From Ktedonosporobacter rubrisoli (GTDB lineage: Bacteria > Chloroflexota > Ktedonobacteria > Ktedonobacterales > Ktedonobacteraceae), in NCBI RefSeq assembly GCF_004208415.1, contig NZ_CP035758.1, forward strand, positions 5,890,001 through 5,954,000: 64,000 nt of DNA, written 5' to 3'. Shown in pieces: positions 27,590 to 36,371 of this stretch. The position numbers and the translations under genes are program-made. How positions within the stretch are numbered: position 1 is the first letter of the stretch; the number at the start of each line of letters is the position of its first letter. Under the pieces are notes generated by a model. That model made no database searches, was not told the DNA's origin, and saw only the letters and a program-made list of their open reading frames with translations.

Positions 27590-29629
27590 ATGTCACTCGA
27601 AGGATTGAAACTTGGCCACTATCGGCTCTGCCAACTCATTGGCAGTGGCAGCATGGGTGAGGTCTACCTGGCCGAGGACCTCTATGTCAAGCGGCAGGTC
27701 GCCATCAAGATTATTCGCCTGGAACACGTTTCTGACGAGCAAGAGGCCACCCGCCTCTTTCAGCGCGAGATCCGAGCTATCTCCCAACTGGACCATCCTC
27801 ACATCCTCCCCCTCTTCGATTCGGGTGAAGAGGTGATCCAGAACCGCAGGCTCGCTTACATGGTCATGCCCTACCGCGCCGAAGGTTCCTTGCTTAACTG
27901 GTTACGCCGGCAGCGGAAAAAGCAGCTTGCTCCTCACATAGTTGCGCATATCGTGGAACAAGCAGCTACTGCCTTGCAGCATGCTCACGAGCGCCAGATC
28001 ATTCATCAGGACGTTAAACCCTCCAACTTCCTCATGCGCCAGCGCAGTGAGCATCCCGAGTATCCCGATATCCTGCTCGCCGACTTCAGCATTGCCCGTT
28101 TCGAGAGCGCAAGCGCCGTGAATAGCTGGCAGATTCGCGGTACGCCTGCCTATATGCCTCCTGAGCAATGGCGAAGGCAATCCGCTCCGGCCAGCGATCA
28201 ATATGCCTTGGCCAGCAGCGCCTATCACCTCCTGATCGGCCATCCTCCCTTCAGTGGCCAGATGGAGCAGGTCATGCACCAGCATTTTACGGCGCAGCCC
28301 CAGCCGCCCAGCACACTCAACCCTCAGGTTAGCCACGCATTGGATGCCGTCATCCTGCGCGCCCTCGCCAAAAACCCCGAGGAACGCTTTCCTTCCGTTT
28401 TGCAGTTTGCCCAAGCTTTCCAACAAGCCAAGAAAGCTCCCGGCGATATCCATATCAGTCTGTCCATCAGCGGCGAAGAGGCTCGCGCAGGCGTTATCCG
28501 CACCGTCACCCTGCCCGGCAGGCGGAAGATTGTAGCAACAATCCCACCCAATTCTTACAATGGTAAGCAGATCTACCTTGCTGAACAGGGTGAACCCTAC
28601 TATGATGGAGGACCGCGCAGCCCCGTCGTCCTTACCCTCGTCGTCAATAAAAATGCCACAGCTGGATCTGCCTTCCCACTCGACACTAACTCCCATTCCT
28701 TACCTGAGCTTATCACCAAAAAGGTGTCCTCCACGCCTCAACTTCCTCCATCCCCTTCCCGCGAGCCTGCCCAACCCTTCGCGCCTCCCAGCAGCGGAAG
28801 CATGTCGGCCATGGGCAAGGCTGCCTCTGAGCCTTCTCCAAACAAGCGCCCCAGCCCAACACCCCGGCCACGGCGCTTGCTCATCATAGTCGCTGCGCTT
28901 GGCCTTCTTCTCATTCTCACCTCGGGCGCCACAGGCCTGTTTCTCTACAAGAATCACGCGCAACGCATCCTGGCCATGGCCACCGCCAGCACGCTCCAGG
29001 CTTCCGCAACAGCTGTCAGAGAGAGGAACATTGCTATCGCTGCTACTGCCACCGTTACTGCGGGCAACCATTACCCCAGCTATATGCACGGCAGCGGAAA
29101 GCTAGAGATCTATGAACCATTAAATAATCACATAAATAGTCTATGGCCCGAAAGTAACACTTGTGGCTTCTTCCAGGATGGCTATCACATTCAAGAAGAT
29201 AATATCAACCATTATCACGATTGCATCTCGGCCAGTACTTACACTGATTTCACCTTCGAGGTACAAATGAAGATCTTAAAAGGGGACTGTGGCGGCTTTG
29301 ACATTCGCAATAACGGCCTGGACAAAGCCTACCTCTTTGAAGTATGCGCTGGCGGAACCTATACACTCATTTTCTACCCAGACAAAACAGGAAACAATAT
29401 TAAAGTCCTCGTGCAGGGCATCTCTCCACTTATCAACAAAGGAGTAGGAGCGCTAAATACCGTCGCTATCGTGGCCAAAGGGCCAGATATGACGCTCTTT
29501 GCCAATGGCAATGTGCTGGCCAGCACGCAGGATAGCAGCTCTAAAGAGGGCCACATCGGACTGGCAGCCTCCGAAGGTTCAGCGCCAACTGAGGTCGCCT
29601 TTCAAAACGCCAGAATATGGACCTTCTAA
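27590..29629 (+). CDS. Receptor Ser/Thr kinase 5: kinase with DFS motif, DnaJ_C-like module, TM, ectodomain
   Basis: A 679-residue paralogue with glycine loop IGSGSMGEVYLAED (one Gly changed to Ser), Asp141 in HQD and DFS at 165-167. The DnaJ_C-like module is at about 286-350 (ISGEEARAGV, IYLAEQGEP). A longer Pro/Ser linker (about 360-427), a helix (about 429-455) and the ectodomain follow (about 490-679, with GDCGGFDIRNNG, ending ARIWTF). It is the last of five tandem kinases and is convergent with nuoN. TAAGGAAACATTC precedes the ATG. Confidence 0.9.
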   Translation: MSLEGLKLGHYRLCQLIGSGSMGEVYLAEDLYVKRQVAIKIIRLEHVSDEQEATRLFQREIRAISQLDHPHILPLFDSGEEVIQNRRLAYMVMPYRAEGSLLNWLRRQRKKQLAPHIVAHIVEQAATALQHAHERQIIHQDVKPSNFLMRQRSEHPEYPDILLADFSIARFESASAVNSWQIRGTPAYMPPEQWRRQSAPASDQYALASSAYHLLIGHPPFSGQMEQVMHQHFTAQPQPPSTLNPQVSHALDAVILRALAKNPEERFPSVLQFAQAFQQAKKAPGDIHISLSISGEEARAGVIRTVTLPGRRKIVATIPPNSYNGKQIYLAEQGEPYYDGGPRSPVVLTLVVNKNATAGSAFPLDTNSHSLPELITKKVSSTPQLPPSPSREPAQPFAPPSSGSMSAMGKAASEPSPNKRPSPTPRPRRLLIIVAALGLLLILTSGATGLFLYKNHAQRILAMATASTLQASATAVRERNIAIAATATVTAGNHYPSYMHGSGKLEIYEPLNNHINSLWPESNTCGFFQDGYHIQEDNINHYHDCISASTYTDFTFEVQMKILKGDCGGFDIRNNGLDKAYLFEVCAGGTYTLIFYPDKTGNNIKVLVQGISPLINKGVGALNTVAIVAKGPDMTLFANGNVLASTQDSSSKEGHIGLAASEGSAPTEVAFQNARIWTF

Positions 29630-29635
29630 GCAGCA

Positions 29636-29670
29636 ACAAAAACGGGGCGCGTTTAAACACGCCCCATTTC
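29636..29670. terminator. Bidirectional terminator between kinase 5 and nuoN
   Basis: GGGGCG (29644-29649) pairs with CGCCCC (29660-29665) around the palindrome GTTTAAAC. A T-run follows on the minus strand (complement of CAAAAAC) and ATTTCTT on the plus strand. Confidence 0.85.
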
Positions 29671-29697
29671 TTAGCTGCAAGCATATTTCTTGCAATC

Positions 29698-31173
29698 CTA
29701 CTTGCCAAGGAAAACCATCAGGCTGGCCGCAGCCGGCATCGCAGCCTGCAGGACCAGTTGCGCCACCACAGTAATCACCAGCAGAGCAGCGGTTGCCAGC
29801 GTTATCGCTGTACCCAGGCCTAGCGGCGTCACCAGGCGCTCGTTCTTCACCGGAGCATCAAAGAACATCACCTTCACCAGGCGACCATAGTAGACAAGCG
29901 AGACGATGCTATTGAGCAGGGCGATCACCACAAGCCAGGTCTGACCCAGGCCCCAGGAAGCCGTAAACAGTATAATCTTGCTCCAGAAACCTGCCACCGG
30001 CGGAATACCTGCCAGCGAGAGCAGACAAAGCGCCGTACCCACACTCAAAAGTGGTGCGCGCCGCCATAGTCCCCGGAAGTCTTCGATACGCTCACCGCCA
30101 GTCAATTGGGCCAGCGTAATGATACCAGCGAACGCCCCAAGATTAGTGATTACATAAACCAGGATGAAAAACAAAACTGCAGCGTTGCCATCTGGCTTAT
30201 TGGTAGCAAAGCTGGCAATGAAGCCAACCAGGATATAGCCAGCCTGCGCAATGCTGGAATAGGCCATCATGCGCTTCACATTCGACTGCACCGCGGCCAC
30301 GATATTGCCAAGGGTCATCGTCAAAACTGCCACAATCGAGAGGACAACAACCTGCGAAGTCAGATTGACCTGGCCCAGGCCGCCAAACATGAAGACACGG
30401 ATCAGAGCCGCAAAACCTGCAGCCTTAGAGCCAACCGAGAAGAAAGCCGTGGCCGGCGTAGGCGCGCCCTCGTAGATATCGGGCGCCCACATATGGAAAG
30501 GTACTGCCGAGATCTTGAAGCCAAAGCCCGCGATAATCAACACGCTGGCAATCAGCAGCAGCAGATTGCCCTGCGTAATGCCCGTCTTAATGGCATGCGC
30601 CACGCCTTGCAGATCGGTAGTCCCGGTCAGGCCATAGATCAGCGCGAAGCCATAGAGCAAAATCGCCGAAGACATGGCTCCCAGCAAGACATACTTCACC
30701 GAAGCCTCTGCCGAGCGCTCACTAGTGCGAATCAGGCCCGCCATCACATAGAGCGGAATACTCGTCAGTTCCAGCGAGATATAGATAGTGATCAGCTCGG
30801 TCGTACTGGCCATCAGCATCATGCCCACTACCGAAAAGAGCATGAGCACATAGAACTCGCCGTCAGCCTTGACATACTTCCCCACATAATCGTAGGAAGC
30901 AAGAATCATCACGGCGGCGATCATCAAAAAGATGATATCAAAGAATAACGCATAAGGGTCCACAGTCAGCATATTAAAAAATGCTGTATGGGTTCCCTGC
31001 AAAGTCAGAGCCTGAGATATCGTAAAACCTACCGGCACAATCAGGCCAACGAGAGCCACAGTGGCAACGACAGCGCGGCGTTTGACGAACAGATCGACCA
31101 CCATGACCACCAGCGCTAACAACGTCAGCGTAAGCTCTGGTGCCAGCAGGTAAAGATCAGACAAGTGAAACAT
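29698..31173 (-). CDS. nuoN: NADH-quinone oxidoreductase subunit N
   Basis: A 491-residue membrane subunit of complex I and an antiporter-like proton channel with about 14 helices. The family block RMMAYSSIAQAGYILVG and FHMWAPDIYEGAPTP (conserved Lys/His helix region) are present. AAGGAG lies 5 bp before the ATG. Last gene of nuoJKLMN. Confidence 0.95.
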   Translation of the reverse strand: MFHLSDLYLLAPELTLTLLALVVMVVDLFVKRRAVVATVALVGLIVPVGFTISQALTLQGTHTAFFNMLTVDPYALFFDIIFLMIAAVMILASYDYVGKYVKADGEFYVLMLFSVVGMMLMASTTELITIYISLELTSIPLYVMAGLIRTSERSAEASVKYVLLGAMSSAILLYGFALIYGLTGTTDLQGVAHAIKTGITQGNLLLLIASVLIIAGFGFKISAVPFHMWAPDIYEGAPTPATAFFSVGSKAAGFAALIRVFMFGGLGQVNLTSQVVVLSIVAVLTMTLGNIVAAVQSNVKRMMAYSSIAQAGYILVGFIASFATNKPDGNAAVLFFILVYVITNLGAFAGIITLAQLTGGERIEDFRGLWRRAPLLSVGTALCLLSLAGIPPVAGFWSKIILFTASWGLGQTWLVVIALLNSIVSLVYYGRLVKVMFFDAPVKNERLVTPLGLGTAITLATAALLVITVVAQLVLQAAMPAAASLMVFLGK

Positions 31174-31193
31174 ACAAACTCCTTACCCCCCCG

Positions 31194-31214
31194 GGGCGAC
31201 CTCTGAGGCCGCCC
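31194..31214 (-). other. Hairpin between nuoM and nuoN
   Basis: An imperfect G+C-rich inverted repeat (GGGCG and CC arms with one A-C mismatch) abuts the nuoM stop. There is no T-run. It could be a processing or attenuation site within the operon. Confidence 0.3.
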
Positions 31215-32801
31215 TTATTTTATCATCGCCACAGCCGCCTGCATCACATGGGTCAGGCTGGGTGTTATCACATCGATCAGGGGTTTGGGATAGACACCAA
31301 CAAGCACGATCACGGCAGCCAGAACGAAGAGGGGCACCACTTCGCGCAAGCTCGCATCCGGCAACCAGGCCCACTTCTTATTGAAGGGCCCATAGAAAAC
31401 CCGCTTGATCATCCAGAGCAAGTAAGCAGCAGTCAAAATCATTGTGAAGACAGAGACTATCGTCGCCGCCTGCCAGATCTGATAGCTGCTGGTAAAGACC
31501 ATATACTCCGCCACGAAGCCAGCCAGTCCAGGCAGGCCCAGAGAAGCGAGAGCAGCGAAGGTAAAGAGCGTCGCCAGCATAGGCATCTTCTTGGCCACGC
31601 CTCCGAAGACTGCGATCTCACGCGTATGCGCATGGTCGTAAATTACGCCAACGCAGAAGAAGAGCAGGCCAGTAATCAAGCCATGGCTAAACATCTGCAC
31701 CGTGGCCCCCATAAGCGCCGCCGTGCGAAATGCTACATCACCACTGCCGGCGGCCGCAGCCACACCCAGCAGCACGATACCCATATGGCTAACGCTGGAA
31801 TAGGCTATCAGCTTCTTCATGTCCTTCTGGACCAGACAGATGCCCGCGCCATAGATAATGTTAATTACCGCGATGACGGCAAGCCAGCCAGCAAACTGAT
31901 GAACACCAAGAGGGAAGAGCGTAAAGCAGATGCGGATCAGCCCATAGGCGCCCATCTTGAGCAGCACGCCGGCCAGGATCACGCTCACCTCAGTAGGCGC
32001 ATCGGTATGGGCATCTGGCAGCCAGGTATGGAAGGGGAACATCGGGATCTTCACGGCGAAGGCCACAAAAATCAGCAGGAAGACCAGCAGCTGCGCTCCT
32101 ACCGTCACGCCAATAATTGGCAGCGTGATGGTATCGTTGAACATATGCGCCACAAAGTAGGGCATACTGCCCGTCGCCGGGTTTCCATGGCTGATGTTCA
32201 GGAAGTAGAGCAGCAGAATCCCTACCAGCATAAAGACGCTGCCGAAGAAGGTATAGATCAAGAACTTCCAGGCCGAATAGATACGCCCGGGCATGCCATG
32301 CTTCACAACGTCGCTGCCCCAGACACCGATGAGGATAAACATCGGAGCCAGCTCGACTTCCCAGAAGAGGAAGAAGAACAGCAGATCAAGGGCCATAAAG
32401 ACGCCCATCACGCCAGCTTCCAGGATCAGCAGCAGGGCCATGTAATCTTTGACACGGTTCTTTTCCCAGCCGCCGATAATCGCCAGCATGCTAAGCAAGG
32501 CATTCAAGACCACCATGGGCAGGCTCAAACCATCCACGCCCAGGAAGTAATCAACCTTAATTTCTAAGCCGGCCGTCTTAAAATCAATCCATGGCAGATT
32601 TATCGATTCGGCCAGATGTTGTAGGTCGCCAAAGCCCTGAGATATATGTGTAAAGACAACCACCAGCGACAAGACAAAAGTGGCGGCAGCAAAACCCAGC
32701 GCCACCCAGCGTGCCGGCTTGGTCGGCAAAGCATAGATTACCACAGCGCCGATCACAGGCAGCAGGATAATCCAGGTGAGAATACTTGAGAATATCGTCA
32801 T
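31215..32801 (-). CDS. nuoM: NADH-quinone oxidoreductase subunit M
   Basis: A 528-residue proton-pumping membrane subunit of complex I. Hallmarks are VDGLSLP, FWEVELAPMFILIG with the essential Glu, KIPMFPFHTWLPDAHTDAPT and KKLIAYSSVSHMG. AAGGATC lies just before the ATG, within the 8-bp gap after nuoL, so translation is coupled. Confidence 0.96.
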   Translation of the reverse strand: MTIFSSILTWIILLPVIGAVVIYALPTKPARWVALGFAAATFVLSLVVVFTHISQGFGDLQHLAESINLPWIDFKTAGLEIKVDYFLGVDGLSLPMVVLNALLSMLAIIGGWEKNRVKDYMALLLILEAGVMGVFMALDLLFFFLFWEVELAPMFILIGVWGSDVVKHGMPGRIYSAWKFLIYTFFGSVFMLVGILLLYFLNISHGNPATGSMPYFVAHMFNDTITLPIIGVTVGAQLLVFLLIFVAFAVKIPMFPFHTWLPDAHTDAPTEVSVILAGVLLKMGAYGLIRICFTLFPLGVHQFAGWLAVIAVINIIYGAGICLVQKDMKKLIAYSSVSHMGIVLLGVAAAAGSGDVAFRTAALMGATVQMFSHGLITGLLFFCVGVIYDHAHTREIAVFGGVAKKMPMLATLFTFAALASLGLPGLAGFVAEYMVFTSSYQIWQAATIVSVFTMILTAAYLLWMIKRVFYGPFNKKWAWLPDASLREVVPLFVLAAVIVLVGVYPKPLIDVITPSLTHVMQAAVAMIK

Positions 32802-32809
32802 GATCCTTC

Positions 32810-34924
32810 TTATCCTCTCACGAACGTGACCAGCACAAAGACGATCACCGCCAATACTGCAACGCCACCAAAGAAGCCAACCATGTACGCCTGTACTCTA
32901 CCTGTCTCAACCTGGCGCACGCCACGGCCAAACGACGTAATAATATAGGCCACGCCATTGACAATTCCGTCCACGATATACGCGTCAAAGGCCTGCTCAA
33001 CATGTGATATGCCAAGCACCACGTAACGGATAAACAGATCGTAGAGATCCTCAATATAGTAACGGCGGTAAAGGATGCGATGCAATACGCGCAAAACTGC
33101 ATTCCCCTGCACGACAGCATCAACCTTTGCCGGCTCAACGCGTGCATAGAGGAAGTAGGCCCAACCAAGGCCGATAAAGGCCACCACCACGCCAACCCAG
33201 GTCAGCGGTGAGCTTATAATATGGGCAAAATTGAGTCCCTCCGCATGGGGATCAAGGTAAGTGAAGAAGCCGAACCAGTAGCCAGCGATTACCGAAGGAA
33301 TGGCCAGCAGGATCAAAGGAATCGTCATTGTCCAAGGCGACTCGTGCACCTCACCGGTCCCGCGATAAGGACCACCCCAGAGGCCACCGAGCTTACCACC
33401 CTTACCGCCAAAGGCCCGAATATAGGCGCGCAACATATAGAAAGCCGTTAGGCCAGCCGTACCAAGCGTAATGATATACAGTCCCCAATTACCATGTTCC
33501 AGCGTCAACTCAATAATTGTATCTTTACTATAGAAACCTGCGAAGAAAGGGAAACCAGAGATTGAGAGTGTAGCAATTAACCAGGTGGCTGCTGTAATTG
33601 GCATACGTGTGGCCAGACCACCCATCAGGCGCATATCCTGTACTTCCTTATGCATAGCATGATGCAGGCCATGTAGCACGCTACCGGCGCCAAGGAAGAG
33701 AAGAGCCTTAAAGAAGGCATGGGTAAACAGATGGAACATACCGGGGCCAGCCCCCAGTTCTGGACCGGCCACGCCCAGGCCCACAAACATATAGCCTAGC
33801 TGACTAATCGTCGAATAGGCAAGCACGCGCTTGAAGTCGCTCTGCACCAGGGCAATCGTCGCCGCAAAGAGCGCCGTGAAGCCGCCAATCCAGGCCACTA
33901 CCTCAAAGGCTGCCGGACCAGCTGCGGCAAAGAGCGGATAGGTACGGGCCACCATATAGACGCCGGCCGCCACCATCGTCGCCGCGTGGATCAGCGCGCT
34001 CACCGGGGTCGGGCCTTCCATAGCGGATGGCAGCCAGATGTGCAGCGGGAATTGAGCAGACTTACCAATCGCACCACAGAAGACCAGGATCATCGCAATC
34101 GTCAGAACCGTCTTATCCATGGACTGCACATGAGCCGCAATATCCTGGAAGTCGAACGAGTGAACGTTGGCGAAAAGGATCATAATTCCAATAATAAAGC
34201 CAACATCACCAACACGGTTCGCGACAAAAGCCTGGATCGAGGCAGTAGCAGGCGAAGGACGCAACTCTGCCGGCTTTTCGCGCTTATTAATCCAGAAGCC
34301 GATGAGCAGATACGAGCTCAGACCGACCAGCTCCCAACCCACAAAGATAACCAGAAAATTCTGGGCGAAGACGATCACCAGCATCGAAAAGGCAAACAGC
34401 GAGAGGTAAGAAAAAAAACGAGCATAGCCCGCCGAGTTTGCCATGTAGCCCTGGGAATAGAACTGCACAAGAAGAGCGACCGTCGTCACAACCACCATCA
34501 TCGTGATGGCCAGCCTGTCGAGGTGGAAAGCAATGGTATAATGAGCCACCCCCCACTCATAAGAAAACACCGAGATGCCAGCTTCCGGCAAGACACCCGG
34601 GTTTGTGAAAGTGTTAATAAAGAGTACCCAGGAATAGATACAGGCCAGGGCCATAATCAAAATAGCCACATAGCCACTCACCCTGGCACCTACAGTTAAA
34701 GCAGGTACCGTTGGATCATCATCATAATCCTGACTGTCCTCGCCATGACCTTCAGACTCGCCTCCATGTCCCCCGTGAGCCTCCCCATGAGCTCCCTCGT
34801 GACTTACAGCCTTCTCCCCACGTGGACGGCTGAGCAAATCCCAGTTACGAGTACCAAAGATAATAACCACGAAAGCGAGAAGCGGCGCGAACAGAATCAG
34901 CCAGGAGTATTGATATAACGCCAT
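32810..34924 (-). CDS. nuoL: NADH-quinone oxidoreductase subunit L
   Basis: A 704-residue proton-pumping membrane subunit of complex I, including the C-terminal lateral helix region. Signatures are FVGWELVGLSSYLLIGFW, AQFPLHIWLPSAMEGPTPVSALIHAATMVAAG and KRVLAYSTISQLGYM (quoted in part). An unusual His/Gly/Glu/Asp-rich segment (about residues 40-70, around HGEAHGGHGGESEGHGED) sits in the loop between the first two helices. The ribosome-binding site is weak. Third gene of nuoJKLMN. Confidence 0.95.
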   Translation of the reverse strand: MALYQYSWLILFAPLLAFVVIIFGTRNWDLLSRPRGEKAVSHEGAHGEAHGGHGGESEGHGEDSQDYDDDPTVPALTVGARVSGYVAILIMALACIYSWVLFINTFTNPGVLPEAGISVFSYEWGVAHYTIAFHLDRLAITMMVVVTTVALLVQFYSQGYMANSAGYARFFSYLSLFAFSMLVIVFAQNFLVIFVGWELVGLSSYLLIGFWINKREKPAELRPSPATASIQAFVANRVGDVGFIIGIMILFANVHSFDFQDIAAHVQSMDKTVLTIAMILVFCGAIGKSAQFPLHIWLPSAMEGPTPVSALIHAATMVAAGVYMVARTYPLFAAAGPAAFEVVAWIGGFTALFAATIALVQSDFKRVLAYSTISQLGYMFVGLGVAGPELGAGPGMFHLFTHAFFKALLFLGAGSVLHGLHHAMHKEVQDMRLMGGLATRMPITAATWLIATLSISGFPFFAGFYSKDTIIELTLEHGNWGLYIITLGTAGLTAFYMLRAYIRAFGGKGGKLGGLWGGPYRGTGEVHESPWTMTIPLILLAIPSVIAGYWFGFFTYLDPHAEGLNFAHIISSPLTWVGVVVAFIGLGWAYFLYARVEPAKVDAVVQGNAVLRVLHRILYRRYYIEDLYDLFIRYVVLGISHVEQAFDAYIVDGIVNGVAYIITSFGRGVRQVETGRVQAYMVGFFGGVAVLAVIVFVLVTFVRG

Positions 34925-35010
34925 ATGAACTCAGTGCGCACAGCATCATTGAGACACTACGATAGCCAGAGCGCACATCTCCTTTCTTTAGCAGAAGCCC
35001 TGGTCTGGAT

Positions 35011-35334
35011 TCAAAACTTCATCATATCTATTTCGCCAACATCCACCGTACTACGTTTGCGATAAATTGCTATAACCATCGCAAGAGCGACCGCTGCCTC
35101 TGCCGCCGCCACAGTGATAATGAAAATAGCGAATATTTGCCCCGTTAGGTAGGTCGAGTAGGGCTTCACCTGGTTAAAAAAGGAAAAACCCACCATCGTA
35201 ATATTAACGGCGTTCAACATAATCTCGATACCCATCAATACAGCAATTGCATTACGCTTAGCAATCGCACCGTATAAGCCGATGCAGAAGAGTACCGCGC
35301 CAAGTATTAAAAAATGATTGAGAGTAAGTCCCAT
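35011..35334 (-). CDS. nuoK: NADH-quinone oxidoreductase subunit K
   Basis: A 107-residue complex I subunit with three helices. Conserved GLYGAIAKRNAIAVLMGIEIMLNAVN (shortened) includes the Glu needed for proton transfer in the second helix. I chose the ATG at 35334, with GGAGG 9 bp upstream. The open frame to 35373 would add 13 residues overlapping nuoJ and exceed the normal size. Confidence 0.95.
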   Translation of the reverse strand: MGLTLNHFLILGAVLFCIGLYGAIAKRNAIAVLMGIEIMLNAVNITMVGFSFFNQVKPYSTYLTGQIFAIFIITVAAAEAAVALAMVIAIYRKRSTVDVGEIDMMKF

Positions 35335-35338
35335 ACCA

Positions 35339-35863
35339 TTAATCCTCCCTACCAATAACAATCGCACCGACAATGGCTACCAGCAATACCAGCGAGGCAA
35401 TTTCAAAGGGTAATACGTAGCTATATGTCGTGGGACTGTATAATAATTGACCGATACGCACAACGTTACTGATACCTGCCGGGAGCTGTCCTGCTCCATT
35501 CCCCACGTTGGCAATCGCGCGATTGCTAAACGTAGCAGCATAGACAATACTCGCCCCCACCAGGGCACAGATAATCATGCCTATCCACCACAGCTTGTTG
35601 GTAGGGTTTGTTCTTACCTGTCCACCGATGCGCGTCAACATAAGCGCAAAGAGGATCAAGATGGTTACCGCGCCTGCATAGACCAGGATCTGTACAATCG
35701 CGATAAACTCAGCGTTGAGTAGCACATAAATTCCTGCAGCCATCGCAAACATGACTATAAGCGCCAGCGCGCTATGCACAATGTTGTTAAGGCCAACTAC
35801 AAGCAACGCCGACCCTACCAGGATCACCGCGATGATCCAGAAAATGAGGGTGGCTAAGTCCAT
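35339..35863 (-). CDS. nuoJ: NADH-quinone oxidoreductase subunit J
   Basis: A 174-residue complex I subunit with five helices. The family core NAEFIAIVQILVYAGAV and the following VTILILFALML are present. GGAGGT precedes the ATG. It is the first gene of the local nuo group; nuoA-I are not adjacent. Confidence 0.95.
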   Translation of the reverse strand: MDLATLIFWIIAVILVGSALLVVGLNNIVHSALALIVMFAMAAGIYVLLNAEFIAIVQILVYAGAVTILILFALMLTRIGGQVRTNPTNKLWWIGMIICALVGASIVYAATFSNRAIANVGNGAGQLPAGISNVVRIGQLLYSPTTYSYVLPFEIASLVLLVAIVGAIVIGRED

Positions 35864-36371
35864 AAAAACATACCTCCGGATTATATCGGATCGTAATCTT
35901 AATCTTGGACAAGAGGAGAATATTACATCCCTGTCGGTTCTCTGCTACTTGTATTGTATCATCCATGACGCGATGCGGAGAAACCGCGTCGTGGGGATGG
36001 AAGGATACATTGTCCCATTGGATTCTAACAAAACATCAGACATGTGACAAGAGCAAATATCACCCCGCGCCACAAAACGCAGAACATCTTCGCCAAAGAG
36101 CTCTTTGTCAGGCCTCTCAGGATTATTTATACTCCTTGCTGCCTTAACCCACAGGGTACTATCTGGCAAAAGCCTGACCCACCTGGGACAAAAAATCTGC
36201 GCTGGGCAAACAGGTCTGGGGAAATTACTAATGAAGAGATTGGAGGAGGAGTGCGCATCAGGTATGCACGCTCTCCGGCTCCATACATATAAAATAAGTA
36301 GTGGTTGAACTGATCTGTGCAAATAGCACCGCTTTGCTGAACAGCAGCGCTACCTCTATCCCGGCACAAGC
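35864..36371. other. 508-bp spacer upstream of nuoJ
   Basis: Holds nuoJ's ribosome-binding site and a TATAAT close to it, too close to act as nuoJ's only promoter. Small imperfect inverted repeats occur near 36320-36350. No gene is supported. Confidence 0.5.

Noticed and set aside
30106..30948. 280-codon open frame antisense to nuoN
   Set aside because: Composition is rich in His, Arg and Gln as expected from reading a membrane-protein gene backwards, with no ribosome-binding site or known domain.
31140..32567. 475-codon open frame antisense to nuoM
   Set aside because: Entirely within or opposite a well-supported complex I gene, low-complexity His/Gln/Asp composition, no start signal.
33986..34699. 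237-codon open frame antisense to nuoL
   Set aside because: Same type of shadow frame opposite hydrophobic helices.
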